The notes: generated from the letters alone by a model not told the origin. 51,262 nt of DNA from an uncultured Chlorobiota bacterium (GCA_947311445.1 CAMZKV010000103.1:1-51262); one strand, 5' to 3'. Counted from the first letter of the stretch, positions 39,228 through 50,717 are shown. Numbers and translations are program-made.

Positions 39228-42200
39228 TTACTCTAAACTAATACGTAAACCAAGACCTCTCAATTCATGTAAAATTACTTTGAAAGATTCCGGCACACCT
39301 GGTTTTGGTAATGGAATTCCTTTTACAATTGCTTCGTATGCTTTTGCTCTTCCTATTACATCATCTGATTTTACGGTCAAAATTTCTTGAAGAATGTTTG
39401 CTGCTCCAAATGCTTCAAGTGCCCATACTTCCATTTCTCCAAATCTTTGACCTCCAAATTGTGCTTTACCTCCAAGTGGTTGCTGTGTAATTAATGAATA
39501 TGGTCCAATAGAACGTGCATGCATTTTATCGTCAACCATATGTCCTAATTTCAACATATAAATTACTCCTACTGTTGCAGGTTGATGAAATTTCATTCCT
39601 GTACCGCCATCATACAAATGGACTTTTCCATATCTAGGTAATCCAGCCTTGTCGGTATATTCATTAATATCATCAATTGTTGCTCCATCAAAAATCGGAG
39701 TAAAAAATTTAACTCCTAATTTTAATCCAGCCCAACCAAGAACAGTTTCATAAATTTGCCCTAAGTTCATTCTTGAAGGCACACCTAATGGGTTTAATAC
39801 AATATCAACAGTTGTTCCATCCTCAAGGAAAGGCATATCTTCCTCTTTTACAATTCTTGCAACAATGCCTTTGTTTCCATGTCTTCCTGCCATTTTATCT
39901 CCAACTTTAATTTTTCTTTTTTTGGCAATATAAACCTTTGCAAGTTGAAGAATTCCAATAGGTAATTCATCTCCAACAGAGATACTATATTTTTTTCTTC
40001 GAAATTTACTTTGAATTTCTTTATTTCTAATTGAGAAATTATGAAGTAGTCTTTCAATTAATTTGTTAGAGTGTTCATCTGTAGTCCATCCAACAGGATT
40101 TACAGACATATAATCAATCTCTTTTAATTTTTTAAGAGCAAACTTTTTGCCTTTAGGAATTAGTTCGACATTAATAAAGTCGAATACTCCGTTAGAAGTT
40201 TTTCCATTAACCAAAATAAATAATTTATCAACTAATTTTTCAGTTAATAACAATAGTTCTCTTTCCAATTCAACATCTATTTTTTCTAATAGAGGTTTGT
40301 CTGCATTTTTTATTTTTCTACTCTTAATTGAACGAGAGAATAACTTTTTATTTATTACAACACCTTTTAATGAAGGTGAGGCTTTTAAGGAAGCATCTTT
40401 TACATCTCCTGCTTTATCTCCAAAAATTGCTCTTAGAAGTTTTTCTTCGGGTGATGGGTCAGACTCTCCTTTTGGAGTAATTTTTCCGATAAGAATATCT
40501 CCTGGTCCAACATGTGCTCCTATTCGAATCATTCCATTTTCATCAAGTTGTCTTGTTGCTTCTTCGCTCACATTTGGAATGTCAGGAGTTAATTCTTCTG
40601 TTCCTCTTTTTGTATCTCTTACTTGAAGAACATGCTCTTCTACATGAATTGAAGTAAAAACATCTTCTCTTACAACTCTTTCAGAAATTACTATTGCATC
40701 CTCAAAATTATAACCTTTCCAAGGCATAAATGCAACTTTTAAATTCTTTCCAAGAGCAAGTTCTGAATTATCTGTAGAGTATCCATCTGTTAATATTTGT
40801 CCAGATTTAACTTTATCTCCTTTTCTTACAATTGGAATAAGGTTAACAGTAGTATTTTGATTAGTTTTTCTAAATTTTGGTAATTTATACCTTTTAGTAT
40901 CATCATCAAAACTTACAAATTTATCATCTTCTGATCTTAAATACCTAATAACTATTTCATTAGCATCTACATAATCAACAATACCATCTCCTTCAGCAAA
41001 AATATGGACTCTACCGTCTCTTATAACCATAGGTTCAATCCCTGTTCCTACAATTGGAGAATCACTTGTAATTAAAGGAACGGCTTGACGCATCATATTT
41101 GATCCCATCAGTGCACGGTTTGCATCGTTATGTTCTAAGAAAGGTATTAGTGATGCTGCTATTGAAGCTATCTGATTTGGAGCAACATCCATATAGTCTA
41201 GCTTCTCTTTTTCTATATAAGGGAAATCTCCATGAGAACGAGCTTTTACACGTTCAGTTTCCAATTCTCCTTTTTCATTAAAATGAGAATTAGCTTGTCC
41301 TATAATTTTATTATCTTCCTCTTCTGCACTTAAATATTTAACGCCTTTTTCTGAAACATCAATTTTTCCGGCTTTAACAGTTCTGTATGGTGTTTCAATA
41401 AAGCCTAAATCGTTTATTTTTGCGAATACACATAATGATGAAATTAGTCCAATATTTGGTCCTTCGGGAGTTTCTATTGGGCAAAGTCTTCCGTAATGAG
41501 TATAGTGAACATCTCTCACTTCAAAGCCTGCCCTTTCTCTAGATAATCCACCAGGTCCAAGTGCAGACATTCTTCTTTTATGTGTCATTTCAGCTAATGG
41601 ATTTGTTTGATCTAAGAACTGAGATAATTGGTTTGTTCCAAAAAATGAATTTATAACAGAAGATAGTGTTTTTGCATTTATCAGGTCAATAGGAGTAAAA
41701 ACTTCATTATCTCTAACATTCATTCTTTCTCGAATTGTTCTAGCCATACGAGCAAGTCCCACTCCAAATTGGTTTCCTAACTGTTCTCCAACAGTTCTTA
41801 CACGTCTGTTACTTAGATGATCAATATCATCAACATCTGTTTTTGAATTTATTAGTTCAATCAAATATTTAATGATTTCTATAATATCTTCTTTGGTAAG
41901 AACTTTAGTTTCTTGTGGGATATCTAGTTTTAGTTTCTTGTTGATTTTATACCGTCCAACATCACCTAAATCATATCTTTTTTCTGAAAAGAAAAGATTT
42001 TCAATAACTTCTCTAGCTGTTGATTCATCGGGCGGTTCTGCACTTCTTAATTGTCTGTAAATATATAATACAGCTTCTTTTTCAGAGTTACAAGGGTCTT
42101 TTTGTAAAGTACTATATATTAATGCGTAATCAATAGGGTTTGTAGATTCTTTGTGTATTAGTATTGTTTTTGTTCCAGAATCAAGAATTTGGTCAACATG

Positions 42201-43034
42201 ATGTTCTTCAAGTACAGTTTCTCTATCAATTATAACTTCATTTCTTTCAATTGAAACAACTTCGCCGGTATCTTCATCAACAAAATCTTCTGACCAAGAT
42301 TTTAAGACTCTGGCTACTAATTTTTTACCTACTGATTTTTTAAGAGTTGATTTAGTAACTTTAATTTCATCAGCTAAATCAAATATCTCAAGTATTTCTT
42401 TGTCACTTTCATATCCAATTGCCCTAAGTAGAGTAGTAACAGGTAATTTCTTTTTTCTATCAATGTATGCAAACATCACATTATTGATGTCTGTTGCAAA
42501 TTCAATCCAAGAACCTCTGAATGGGATAATTCTAGCTGAATATAATTTAGTTCCGTTTGCGTGTAAACTTTGACTAAAGAATACTCCAGGAGATCTATGT
42601 AGCTGAGATACAATAGCTCTTTCAGCTCCATTAATTATAAAAGTCCCTTTTGGAGTCATGTAGGGAATTTGATCTAAATATACATCTTGTATAACTGTAT
42701 CAAAATCTTCATGATCTGGGTCTGTACAATATAATTTTAGTTTTGCTCGAAAAGGTAAGCTATATGAGAGTCCTCTTTCAAGACACTCATCAATAGAATA
42801 TCTTGGGGGGTCTAAGCTATAATCCAAAAACTCGAGAACAAAATTATTTCTTGTATCTGTTATTGGGAAATTATCTGTAAAAACTTTGTATAAACCTTCG
42901 TTTTTTCTTTCTTCATGTGTAGAGTTGAATTGAAAAAACTCTCTAAATGTTTTTAACTGAATTTCAAGAAAATCCGGATAATCGTATGTGTTTTGGGTTG
43001 ATGCAAAATTTATTCTTTTAGTTGAAGATATCAT
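39228..43034 (-). CDS. rpoB: DNA-directed RNA polymerase subunit beta
   Basis: [57 protein letters not shown]. Confidence 0.99.
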   Translation of the reverse strand: MISSTKRINFASTQNTYDYPDFLEIQLKTFREFFQFNSTHEERKNEGLYKVFTDNFPITDTRNNFVLEFLDYSLDPPRYSIDECLERGLSYSLPFRAKLKLYCTDPDHEDFDTVIQDVYLDQIPYMTPKGTFIINGAERAIVSQLHRSPGVFFSQSLHANGTKLYSARIIPFRGSWIEFATDINNVMFAYIDRKKKLPVTTLLRAIGYESDKEILEIFDLADEIKVTKSTLKKSVGKKLVARVLKSWSEDFVDEDTGEVVSIERNEVIIDRETVLEEHHVDQILDSGTKTILIHKESTNPIDYALIYSTLQKDPCNSEKEAVLYIYRQLRSAEPPDESTAREVIENLFFSEKRYDLGDVGRYKINKKLKLDIPQETKVLTKEDIIEIIKYLIELINSKTDVDDIDHLSNRRVRTVGEQLGNQFGVGLARMARTIRERMNVRDNEVFTPIDLINAKTLSSVINSFFGTNQLSQFLDQTNPLAEMTHKRRMSALGPGGLSRERAGFEVRDVHYTHYGRLCPIETPEGPNIGLISSLCVFAKINDLGFIETPYRTVKAGKIDVSEKGVKYLSAEEEDNKIIGQANSHFNEKGELETERVKARSHGDFPYIEKEKLDYMDVAPNQIASIAASLIPFLEHNDANRALMGSNMMRQAVPLITSDSPIVGTGIEPMVIRDGRVHIFAEGDGIVDYVDANEIVIRYLRSEDDKFVSFDDDTKRYKLPKFRKTNQNTTVNLIPIVRKGDKVKSGQILTDGYSTDNSELALGKNLKVAFMPWKGYNFEDAIVISERVVREDVFTSIHVEEHVLQVRDTKRGTEELTPDIPNVSEEATRQLDENGMIRIGAHVGPGDILIGKITPKGESDPSPEEKLLRAIFGDKAGDVKDASLKASPSLKGVVINKKLFSRSIKSRKIKNADKPLLEKIDVELERELLLLTEKLVDKLFILVNGKTSNGVFDFINVELIPKGKKFALKKLKEIDYMSVNPVGWTTDEHSNKLIERLLHNFSIRNKEIQSKFRRKKYSISVGDELPIGILQLAKVYIAKKRKIKVGDKMAGRHGNKGIVARIVKEEDMPFLEDGTTVDIVLNPLGVPSRMNLGQIYETVLGWAGLKLGVKFFTPIFDGATIDDINEYTDKAGLPRYGKVHLYDGGTGMKFHQPATVGVIYMLKLGHMVDDKMHARSIGPYSLITQQPLGGKAQFGGQRFGEMEVWALEAFGAANILQEILTVKSDDVIGRAKAYEAIVKGIPLPKPGVPESFKVILHELRGLGLRISLE

Positions 43035-43077
43035 AAGTAGGTTTTGTTTTAAAAATATGAATATAATTTACAACAAA

Positions 43078-43111
43078 AGGTTTAGAGTTAAAATAACTTA
43101 ACTCTAAACCT
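43078..43111 (-). promoter_or_regulatory. Hairpin in rplL-rpoB intergenic region; candidate attenuator/processing site
   Basis: aggtttagagttaa-aataac-ttaactctaaacct, perfect 14-bp arms; minus strand continues ttttgttg. Confidence 0.6.
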
Positions 43112-43132
43112 AATTTAACTGAAATTAAAAAA

Positions 43133-43507
43133 TTATTTCAGTTCTACTTCGGCTCCTTCTCCTTCTAATTCAGCCTTTAAAGCTTCAGCTTCTTCTTTTG
43201 AAACTCCTTCTTTAATTGCAGAAGGTGCACCATCAACTAATTCTTTTGCTTCTTTAAGACCAACGCTTGTAAGTTCTTTAACTTTTTTAACAACTTTTAA
43301 CTTAGCTGCACCTGCTGATTTCAATATTACATCAAATTCAGTTTTTTCTTCTGCGGCTCCGCCATCTGTGCCTCCTGCTACTGCAACTGCTACAGGTGCT
43401 GCTGCTGGTTCAATTCCGTATTCGTCTTTAAGAATATCTGCTAATTCTTTTACTTCTTTTACAGTTAAGTTTACTAATTTTTCTGCAAAATCTTTAATAT
43501 CTGCCAT
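43133..43507 (-). CDS. rplL: 50S ribosomal protein L7/L12
   Basis: [54 protein letters not shown]. Confidence 0.99.
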   Translation of the reverse strand: MADIKDFAEKLVNLTVKEVKELADILKDEYGIEPAAAPVAVAVAGGTDGGAAEEKTEFDVILKSAGAAKLKVVKKVKELTSVGLKEAKELVDGAPSAIKEGVSKEEAEALKAELEGEGAEVELK

Positions 43508-43545
43508 TTTCCTAAATTTTTAAAATAGTTTAATTTTTATTTTTA

Positions 43546-44070
43546 TTATTCTTTTTCTTCAAGAGTCTTTAAAATACCTGAAATAGTATTTCCTCCTGAT
43601 TGTAATGCTGAGAGTACGCTAACAACTGGTGCTTGTAATAATCCAATAACATCTGCAATAAGTTCTTCTTTAGATTTAATAGCTACTAATGTATCTATTT
43701 GATTATCTCCAAAATAGAAGCCTTCTTCAACATAGGCACCTTTCAATACCGGTTTTTCAAGCTTATTTTTCTCTCTGAACTCTTTAATCAATTTTGCAGG
43801 TTTATTACCAACTTCACTAAACATTATTGAAGTTTCACCTTTTAGTACCTCAAACAATTCTGACAATTCTTTATCAGACTTTTCAATCGCTTTTATTAAT
43901 AAGGTATTTTTAGCGACAACTAACTCTATCTCATTCTTATAACACTCTTTTCTTAAGTTAACAGTATCACTTGCACTTAATCCAAGTGAATTTGTAACAT
44001 AAATATGAGAAGCATTATTTATCTTTTTTGTTAGTATGTCAATTACCTGATTTTTTTCTTCACGTGTCAT
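43546..44070 (-). CDS. rplJ: 50S ribosomal protein L10
   Basis: Family sequence and operon context. Confidence 0.97.
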   Translation of the reverse strand: MTREEKNQVIDILTKKINNASHIYVTNSLGLSASDTVNLRKECYKNEIELVVAKNTLLIKAIEKSDKELSELFEVLKGETSIMFSEVGNKPAKLIKEFREKNKLEKPVLKGAYVEEGFYFGDNQIDTLVAIKSKEELIADVIGLLQAPVVSVLSALQSGGNTISGILKTLEEKE

Positions 44071-44097
44071 AATCAGATTATTTGAAAATAATTATTA

Positions 44098-44796
44098 CTA
44101 ATCAACTTTAAATGATTTCTCATCTACGTTGATTCCTGTACTCATTGTACTGGACATATATACACTTTGAACGTATGTTCCTTTAGAAGATGCTGGTCTT
44201 AATTTAAGAATTGTTTTTAAAAATTCTTTCGCGTTATCTTCAATTTTAGAAGCATCAAAGGATACTTTTGCTATTGATGAATGGATAATTCCAAATTTAT
44301 CAACTTTAAAATCAATTTTCCCTTGTTTTAATTCATTTACAGTTTTTGCAAGCTCCATTGTTACTGTTCCAATTTTAGGGTTTGGCATAAGACCTCTTGG
44401 TCCTAATATCCGCCCTAATGGTCCAATTTTCCCCATAACTGAGGGAGTTGCAACTATAACATCTATATCTGTCCAACCTCCTTTGATTTTTTCGACATAT
44501 TCATCCAATCCAACGTGATCTGCTCCTGCTGATTTTGCTTCTTCTTCTTTATCAGGTGTACATAATACGAGGACTTTTACATCTTTACCAGTTCCATGTG
44601 GTAAAGATACTGTTCCTCTAACCATTTGATCAGCTTGTCGCGGATCAACACCTAATTTAACATCAATATCAACAGATGCGTCAAATTTTGAGAATGTTAT
44701 CTCTTTTACCAAAGATGATGCTTCAGCCAACGAGTATTTTTTGCCTTTTTCTATTTTAGCTAAGGCAGCCTTTGCATTTTTAGTTATTCTTGCCAT
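44098..44796 (-). CDS. rplA: 50S ribosomal protein L1
   Basis: [19 protein letters not shown]. Confidence 0.99.
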   Translation of the reverse strand: MARITKNAKAALAKIEKGKKYSLAEASSLVKEITFSKFDASVDIDVKLGVDPRQADQMVRGTVSLPHGTGKDVKVLVLCTPDKEEEAKSAGADHVGLDEYVEKIKGGWTDIDVIVATPSVMGKIGPLGRILGPRGLMPNPKIGTVTMELAKTVNELKQGKIDFKVDKFGIIHSSIAKVSFDASKIEDNAKEFLKTILKLRPASSKGTYVQSVYMSSTMSTGINVDEKSFKVD

Positions 44797-44823
44797 TTTC
44801 TTAGGAAGATTAATTAATTCATC

Positions 44824-45261
44824 TTATCCGGGAAATTCGCCTTTCACGACAATTCCCATACTTCGCGCCGTTCCTGCAATCATTTTCATTGCTGATTCAA
44901 CTTTGAAAGCATTTAGGTCTTTCATTTTATCTTCAGCAATAAGTTTAATTTGATCCCAAGTTACAGTAGCTACTTTAATTCTGTTAGATTCTCCTGAACC
45001 TGACTTTATTTTAGCAGCTGCTAATAATTGGACTGCAGCGGGTGAAGTTTTTGTTACAAAATCAAAGGATTTATCCTTATAAACCTGAATCTCAACCGGT
45101 ATAACTTGTCCTGCCTTATCTTGCGTTCTTGCGTTAAACTGTTTACAGAACTCCATAATGTTAACGCCGGCAGCACCTAGTGCAGGACCTACTGGTGGTG
45201 AAGGGTTAGCAGCACCGCCTTTGATTTGTAATTTAACAACTTTTGTTACTTCTTTAGCCAT
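44824..45261 (-). CDS. rplK: 50S ribosomal protein L11
   Basis: [36 protein letters not shown]. Confidence 0.99.
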   Translation of the reverse strand: MAKEVTKVVKLQIKGGAANPSPPVGPALGAAGVNIMEFCKQFNARTQDKAGQVIPVEIQVYKDKSFDFVTKTSPAAVQLLAAAKIKSGSGESNRIKVATVTWDQIKLIAEDKMKDLNAFKVESAMKMIAGTARSMGIVVKGEFPG

Positions 45262-45324
45262 TTTCTTTCTTTTTGAAAGTGTTTAAAAGTGTTTGTGGAA
45301 GCATTATATATATAAACGTAACAG

Positions 45325-45882
45325 CTATTCTTTTTCTACTTGCATAAAACTTAATTCAAGTGGTGTTTTTCTTCCAAAAATTTTAACTTCTACTTTTAGT
45401 TTCTTTTTCTCTTCAATTACCTCTTGAACAACTCCTGAAAAACCGTTAAATGGTCCATCAGTAACTTTAACATTTTCACCGGTATAAAACGGAATAGATA
45501 TTGTTTCTTGGCTTTCAGTCAATTCATCGACTTTCCCAAGCATTCGATTCACTTCAGTTTGCCTAAGTGGTACGGGCTGTCCTCCTCTTGTTTCACTTAA
45601 AAAACTAATAACATTTGGTACTCCTTTTAAAATATGAGGTATTTCTCCTACTAAAATTGCTTCAACAAAAACATAACCGGGAAAATAATTTCTTTCCCTA
45701 CTAATTTTTTTTCCTTTCCTTACTTGAAAAACTTTTTCAGTAGGAATTACAATTTGTAAAATAAAATCTTCTAAGTTTAATCGGCTTATCTCACTTTCAA
45801 TATATGCTTTTACTTTTTTTTCTTTTCCGCCAATTGCCCTAAGAACATACCATTTAGCAATATTTTCTTTAATTTCACTCAT
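45325..45882 (-). CDS. nusG: Transcription termination/antitermination protein NusG
   Basis: KWYVLRAIGGKEKKV; NYFPGYVFVE; GENVKVTDGPFNGFSGVV. Confidence 0.98.
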   Translation of the reverse strand: MSEIKENIAKWYVLRAIGGKEKKVKAYIESEISRLNLEDFILQIVIPTEKVFQVRKGKKISRERNYFPGYVFVEAILVGEIPHILKGVPNVISFLSETRGGQPVPLRQTEVNRMLGKVDELTESQETISIPFYTGENVKVTDGPFNGFSGVVQEVIEEKKKLKVEVKIFGRKTPLELSFMQVEKE

Positions 45883-45885
45883 TTT

Positions 45886-46077
45886 TTATGTTAAATTCTT
45901 GTAAATTGTTTCCATAACAAAACTAAATGAAATATCCATTGCATATATTACCATTGCAATAATAAATGATGCTATCATTACAACAATAGCACTATTTTGT
46001 AAATCTGACCATGCTGGCCATGTTACTTTATTAACGAGTTCATTATATGACTCCTTTATATAACCTTTAATTTTCAT
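45886..46077 (-). CDS. secE: Preprotein translocase subunit SecE
   Basis: YIKESYNELVNKVTWPAWSDLQNSAIVVMIASFIIAMVIYAMD. Confidence 0.95.
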   Translation of the reverse strand: MKIKGYIKESYNELVNKVTWPAWSDLQNSAIVVMIASFIIAMVIYAMDISFSFVMETIYKNLT

Positions 46078-46090
46078 AATTGAAATTTAG

Positions 46091-46163
46091 CACGGGAGGA
46101 GAGGCTCGAACTCCCGGCACTCGGTTTTGGAGACCGATGCTCTACCAACTGAGCTACTCCCGT
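46091..46163 (-). tRNA. tRNA-Trp(CCA)
   Basis: ACGGGAGTAGCTCAGTTGGTAGAGCATCGGTCTCCAAAACCGAGTGCCGGGAGTTCGAGCCTCTCCTCCCGTG. Confidence 0.96.
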
Positions 46164-46174
46164 TTGTTATACAA

Positions 46175-46207
46175 ATTAATTCGGTAGTAAAAAACTACCG
46201 AATTAAT
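46175..46207. repeat. Perfect 14-bp inverted repeat between tuf and tRNA-Trp (terminator/processing hairpin)
   Basis: attaattcggtagt-aaaaa-actaccgaattaat. Confidence 0.75.
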
Positions 46208-46229
46208 ATTATTGTTTTAACAAAAATTA

Positions 46230-47417
46230 TTATTCAAGAATTTCTGTTACTTGGCCTGCTCCAACAGTACGTCCACCTTCACGTATTGCAAAAGTTAATC
46301 CCATATCAACAGCTACCGGTGTAATTAAAGTTACTTCAATTGTAACATTATCACCAGGCATAACCATTTCGGTTCCTTCTGGAAGCATGATAACTCCTGT
46401 AACATCTAATGTTCTTAGATAAAATTGCGGTCTATAATTATTATGGAATGGAGTGTGTCGTCCACCTTCTTCTTTTTTCAAAACATAAATTTCAGCTTTG
46501 AATTTTGTGTGAGGGGTTATAGAGTTAGGTTTACAAATAACCATACCTCTTGAAATTTCTTCTTTTTTTACTCCTCTTAAAAGTAAACCAACATTATCTC
46601 CTGCTTGTCCGTCATCAAGTATTTTACGGAACATTTCAACTCCTGTAACTACTGATTTCATCTTTTCAGCACCAAGTCCTATAATTTGAACCTCATCTCC
46701 AGTATGAATTTTTCCTGCTTCAATTCTTCCTGTCGCAACAGTTCCTCTACCTGTAATTGAGAATACATCTTCAACGGGCATTAAGAAATCTTTATCTACA
46801 TCTCTTGGAGGAAGAGGAATCCAGCTATCAACTGCATCCATTAATTCCATAATTTTCTCTTCCCATTTAGCTTCTCCATTTAATGCACCAAGAGCTGAGC
46901 CCATGATTACTGGTGTATTTTCACCATCATATTTATAGAAATCTAGAAGTTCTCTCATTTCCATTTCTACTAATTCAAGAAGTTCTTCATCATCAACCAT
47001 ATCTACTTTGTTGACAAAAACAACAATACTAGGAACATTTACTTGACGTGCAAGTAGGATGTGTTCACGAGTTTGTGGCATTGGTCCATCGGTTCCAGCA
47101 ACAACAATAATTGCACCGTCCATTTGAGCAGCACCTGTTACCATATTCTTAACATAATCTGCGTGACCAGGACAGTCAACATGAGCATAATGTCTGTTTT
47201 CAGTTGCATATTCAACGTGAGCAGTATTAATAGTAATACCTCTTTCTTTTTCCTCAGGAGCATTATCAATTGAATCAAAATCCTTAATTTCGCATAAACC
47301 TTTTTTACTTAAAGTTAAAGTTATAGCAGCAGTTAAAGTAGTTTTTCCATGATCAACGTGACCAATTGTACCAATGTTCAAATGCGGTTTCGACCTGTCA
47401 AATTTTTCTTTAGCCAT
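46230..47417 (-). CDS. tuf: Elongation factor Tu
   Basis: [33 protein letters not shown]. Confidence 0.99.
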   Translation of the reverse strand: MAKEKFDRSKPHLNIGTIGHVDHGKTTLTAAITLTLSKKGLCEIKDFDSIDNAPEEKERGITINTAHVEYATENRHYAHVDCPGHADYVKNMVTGAAQMDGAIIVVAGTDGPMPQTREHILLARQVNVPSIVVFVNKVDMVDDEELLELVEMEMRELLDFYKYDGENTPVIMGSALGALNGEAKWEEKIMELMDAVDSWIPLPPRDVDKDFLMPVEDVFSITGRGTVATGRIEAGKIHTGDEVQIIGLGAEKMKSVVTGVEMFRKILDDGQAGDNVGLLLRGVKKEEISRGMVICKPNSITPHTKFKAEIYVLKKEEGGRHTPFHNNYRPQFYLRTLDVTGVIMLPEGTEMVMPGDNVTIEVTLITPVAVDMGLTFAIREGGRTVGAGQVTEILE

Positions 47418-47488
47418 GATTGTTTAATTTATTATAATGTGATTGAAAATATTAAAAATAGTTAGACATATATATAAAATATATGCTG

Positions 47489-47560
47489 AGCCGATGACGA
47501 GAATTGAACTCGTGACCTCTTCCTTACCAAGGAAACGCTCTACCCCTGAGCTACATCGGC
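47489..47560 (-). tRNA. tRNA-Thr(GGT)
   Basis: GCCGATGTAGCTCAGGGGTAGAGCGTTTCCTTGGTAAGGAAGAGGTCACGAGTTCAATTCTCGTCATCGGCT. Confidence 0.95.
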
Positions 47561-47578
47561 TTTAAAAAGAAATAAAAG

Positions 47579-47651
47579 AGCGGAAGACGAGGCTCGAACC
47601 CGCGACCTACAGCTTGGAAGGCTGTCGCTCTACCAACTGAGCTACTCCCGC
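47579..47651 (-). tRNA. tRNA-Gly(TCC)
   Basis: GCGGGAGTAGCTCAGTTGGTAGAGCGACAGCCTTCCAAGCTGTAGGTCGCGGGTTCGAGCCTCGTCTTCCGCT. Confidence 0.95.
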
Positions 47652-47679
47652 TTATTATTTATTTTTCTTTTTTTGATTG

Positions 47680-47762
47680 TGGGGGGAGGAGGATTCGAAC
47701 CTCCGAAGGTATAAACCAACAGATTTACAGTCTGCCCCATTTGGCCGCTCTGGAATCCCCCC
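47680..47762 (-). tRNA. tRNA-Tyr(GTA)
   Basis: Class II tRNA with long variable arm; anticodon loop CTGTAAA. Confidence 0.95.
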
Positions 47763-47780
47763 TCATCAATCAAAAAAAAG

Positions 47781-47854
47781 AGCCGATAGAGGAATTCGAA
47801 TCCCCGACCCGCTGATTACAAATCAGCTGCTCTGGCCAACTGAGCTATATCGGC
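47781..47854 (-). tRNA. tRNA-Thr(TGT)
   Basis: GCCGATATAGCTCAGTTGGCCAGAGCAGCTGATTTGTAATCAGCGGGTCGGGGATTCGAATTCCTCTATCGGCT. Confidence 0.95.
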
Positions 47855-47985
47855 AAAAATCATGTATTTTGAGATAAAAAATTTCCTAAAAGAACTATTC
47901 CGACTTCTAAATATATACTCTTAAAAATCGGTTTGCAAATGTAGATATTATTTTTTTTATGTCAAAATGTTTTTTACACTTTTTT

Positions 47986-48285
47986 CTACTTAAGTTTACT
48001 TTTATATTTTTTTACTTGCTTTTCAAGTGCATCTATCACAGAATCAACGGATTCCTCAAACGAACTTGTTCCTTTATCTGCAAATAAATCATTGCCAGGT
48101 ATCTCAATTTTAATTTTTGCTTCTTTATTATCTGTAAATTTCTTCTTTGATTTATCAAAATTTAACAAAACTTCTGCTCTTATAATACCGTCAAAATATT
48201 TATCGAGCTTATTTACTTTATTATTTACAAACTCAATTAATTTTTTATCTGCATCGAAATTTGTTGTTTTAATATTTATATCCAT
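47986..48285 (-). CDS. raiA: Short ribosome hibernation-promoting factor/RaiA family
   Basis: 99 aa; FVNNKVNKLDKYFDGIIRAEVLLNFDKSKK; DAIDALEKQVKKYKSKLK-type C-terminus. Confidence 0.9.
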   Translation of the reverse strand: MDINIKTTNFDADKKLIEFVNNKVNKLDKYFDGIIRAEVLLNFDKSKKKFTDNKEAKIKIEIPGNDLFADKGTSSFEESVDSVIDALEKQVKKYKSKLK

Positions 48286-48290
48286 AGTAT

Positions 48291-49187
48291 TTACTTTTTT
48301 GCTCTGGGGTGAGCTTGTTTATAAATTTTATTTAATTTTTCAAATGTATTATGTGTATATATTTGTGTTGCTGATAAATTTGCATGTCCTAACAATTCTT
48401 TAACGGCATTTATATCCGCACCATTATTTAATAAATGTGTTGCATAGGAGTGCCGTAGTGTATGGGGGCTTTTCTTCTTTATTGAAGATACATATGAAAT
48501 ATTTTTTGTTACAACCCTATATACTAGGTTTGGGTATATTTTTTTTCCGGCTTTTGTAATTAGTAAATTATTTACTTCTGTGCTTATTTCTTTTCTGAAA
48601 TTAAGGTATTTATTTATTATTGGTATTATTACTATTGGAAACGGAATTATTCTTTGTTTGTTTCCTTTACCTAATACTTTTATTATTTTTTTTTCAAGAT
48701 CAATATCTTGTAGTTTTATTCCAATGAGCTCTGAGCGTCTTATTCCTGTACCATATAGAAGTTCAATGATTAGTTTATTGCGAATACCATCAAAACTATC
48801 TTCGAACAATTCACTGTCCAACAAAATATTTAATTTTTCTTGATTTATAAATTCAGGTAAATTTTTTTCTGTTTTTGGTCTTATTATTTTGGAAATTGGA
48901 TTTGTTTTTATTTCGCCTTCCCTAATTAAGTAATTATAATATGATCTTAAAGTAGAAAGTTTTCTATTTATTGACCTTGATCCAATTTCATTTTCTGACA
49001 AATATGCTATCCATCTTCTGATAATTTTAAAATCAGTTACAATTTTATTTTTTGTAGATATTTGATTATTTTCAATACAAAAGTTATTGAATTGAGTTAA
49101 ATCTTGTGCATAAGATTTTATTGTATGGAGGGAGTATTTTTTTCGGAATTCTATATATTTTAAGAACTTCTCCTTATGCATTGACAA
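48291..49187 (-). CDS. xerC: Tyrosine recombinase XerC-like
   Basis: LLYGTGIRRSELIGIKLQDID; PHTLRHSYATHLLNNGADINAVKELLGHANLSATQIYTH. Confidence 0.95.
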   Translation of the reverse strand: MSMHKEKFLKYIEFRKKYSLHTIKSYAQDLTQFNNFCIENNQISTKNKIVTDFKIIRRWIAYLSENEIGSRSINRKLSTLRSYYNYLIREGEIKTNPISKIIRPKTEKNLPEFINQEKLNILLDSELFEDSFDGIRNKLIIELLYGTGIRRSELIGIKLQDIDLEKKIIKVLGKGNKQRIIPFPIVIIPIINKYLNFRKEISTEVNNLLITKAGKKIYPNLVYRVVTKNISYVSSIKKKSPHTLRHSYATHLLNNGADINAVKELLGHANLSATQIYTHNTFEKLNKIYKQAHPRAKK

Positions 49188-49226
49188 TACTATTTTAGAG
49201 AATAAAAAATGAATTGTAAAATTATA

Positions 49227-49260
49227 TTACTTTTCCAAAGAAAATTCTTTGGAAAAGTAA
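49227..49260. repeat. Perfect 15-bp inverted repeat between rpsU and xerC
   Basis: ttacttttccaaaga-aaat-tctttggaaaagtaa. Confidence 0.75.
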
Positions 49261-49279
49261 AACAACAAAACACTTTTAT

Positions 49280-49474
49280 TTACTCGTTTTCTTTTCGTCT
49301 TAATTGCTCTACATATTTAGCTTTAATCATTTGTTGACGCAATAAAACTGATGGTTTGTTAAATTGTTTTCTTATTCTAACTTCTTTAATAACGCCAGTT
49401 CTGTCAATTTTTCTTTTAAATCTTTTTAAAGCTCTTTCGATGCTTTCGCCTTCTTTAACGGGTATTTTAATCAT
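49280..49474 (-). CDS. rpsU: 30S ribosomal protein S21
   Basis: MIKIPVKEGESIERALKRFKRKIDRTGVIKEVRIRKQF. Confidence 0.97.
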   Translation of the reverse strand: MIKIPVKEGESIERALKRFKRKIDRTGVIKEVRIRKQFNKPSVLLRQQMIKAKYVEQLRRKENE

Positions 49475-49571
49475 GAAATTCTCCTTTTTTAATTGTGGTT
49501 TATAAAATTTTAAAACGCAAAATTATTAATAAGTATAAAATTAACAAATATTTTTCAATAAAACAAATTTT

Positions 49572-50717
49572 TTATTTTAAAATTTGTCTTGCAATAACTA
49601 ATCTTTGAATTTCGGATGTTCCCTCTCCTATTTGCAATAATCTTTGGTCTCTGTAAAATCTTTCAATAGGGTAATCTTTCATAAGTCCATAACCTCCATG
49701 TATTTGCACTGCATCATCTGCAACTTCTTTTGCAATTTCTGAGCAATAAAGTTTTGACATTGCGGCTTCTTTACCGAAAGGTCTTTTATTATCTTTTAGC
49801 CAACATGCTTTGTATAAGAGGTTTCTGGCTAGTTCAACTTTTGTTGCCATATCGGCAAGTCTGAATGAAATTGCTTGAAACTTGTTAATTTCCTTGCCAA
49901 ATTGTTTTCTTTCTTTTGAATATTGTATTGCCATTTCTAATGCTCCTTGTGCTAAACCAAGTCCCATTGCTGCAATTGATAATCTTCCGTTATCCAAAGT
50001 ACTTAACATTATTTTTGAGCCTTGTCCTACTTTTCCAAGGATATTTTCTTCGGGAACTCTGCAATCGTCAAAATATAATTCGGCGGTATCGGATGCTCGC
50101 CACATCATTTTTCCGTGCATGGGGACTGTGCTGTAACCTTTTGTTCCTTTATCAACTAATATTGTAGTAAACTTTCTTTCTCTTCCATCGGTTTTTGCAA
50201 CAGTTTGTACGGCAGCTCCCATTGCTAGTTCTGATGCTCCGTTTGTAATAAATATTTTAGAGCCATTAATTATCCACTCGCCATTTTCGAGTTTTGCGGT
50301 TGTTTTTGTTCCTCTGGAATCCGAACCTGCGTCGGGTTCGGTTAAACCGAATGCCCATAGATGTTCGCCTGTGCAAAGTTTTGGTAAATATTTTGCTTTT
50401 TGTTCTTTTGTTCCGAAATAGTAAATTGGTCCGATGCCTAGCGAATTATGTGCCGCTAAGGTTGCCGCCTGCGAGCTGTCAACCCGTGCAAGTTCTTCTA
50501 CGGCAATAATATATGAAATTGTATCAAGCCCTTGTCCGCCGTATTTCTCGGGTAAATACATTCCGAACAGACCGAGTTCGCCCATTTTTCGGGTAAGTTC
50601 AAGGGAGAATTGTCCTTTTTCATCTAATTCTTGTGCGAGCGGTTTTACTTCTCTTTCTGCAAAGTCTCTTACTGTTTGTCTTATTAATCTGTGTTCTTCT
50701 GATAAATCGAAATTCAT
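49572..50717 (-). CDS. Acyl-CoA dehydrogenase
   Basis: WAFGLTEPDAGSD; QIHGGYGLMKDYPIERFYRDQRLLQIGEGTSEIQRLVIARQIL. Confidence 0.96.
   Translation of the reverse strand: MNFDLSEEHRLIRQTVRDFAEREVKPLAQELDEKGQFSLELTRKMGELGLFGMYLPEKYGGQGLDTISYIIAVEELARVDSSQAATLAAHNSLGIGPIYYFGTKEQKAKYLPKLCTGEHLWAFGLTEPDAGSDSRGTKTTAKLENGEWIINGSKIFITNGASELAMGAAVQTVAKTDGRERKFTTILVDKGTKGYSTVPMHGKMMWRASDTAELYFDDCRVPEENILGKVGQGSKIMLSTLDNGRLSIAAMGLGLAQGALEMAIQYSKERKQFGKEINKFQAISFRLADMATKVELARNLLYKACWLKDNKRPFGKEAAMSKLYCSEIAKEVADDAVQIHGGYGLMKDYPIERFYRDQRLLQIGEGTSEIQRLVIARQILK

Noticed and set aside
48291-49187. Tyrosine recombinase as an island integrase
   Set aside because: Adjacent to rpsU and raiA and tRNA-tuf genes, a usual chromosomal location for XerC-like recombinase in Bacteroidetes; far from the 17-21 kb island.
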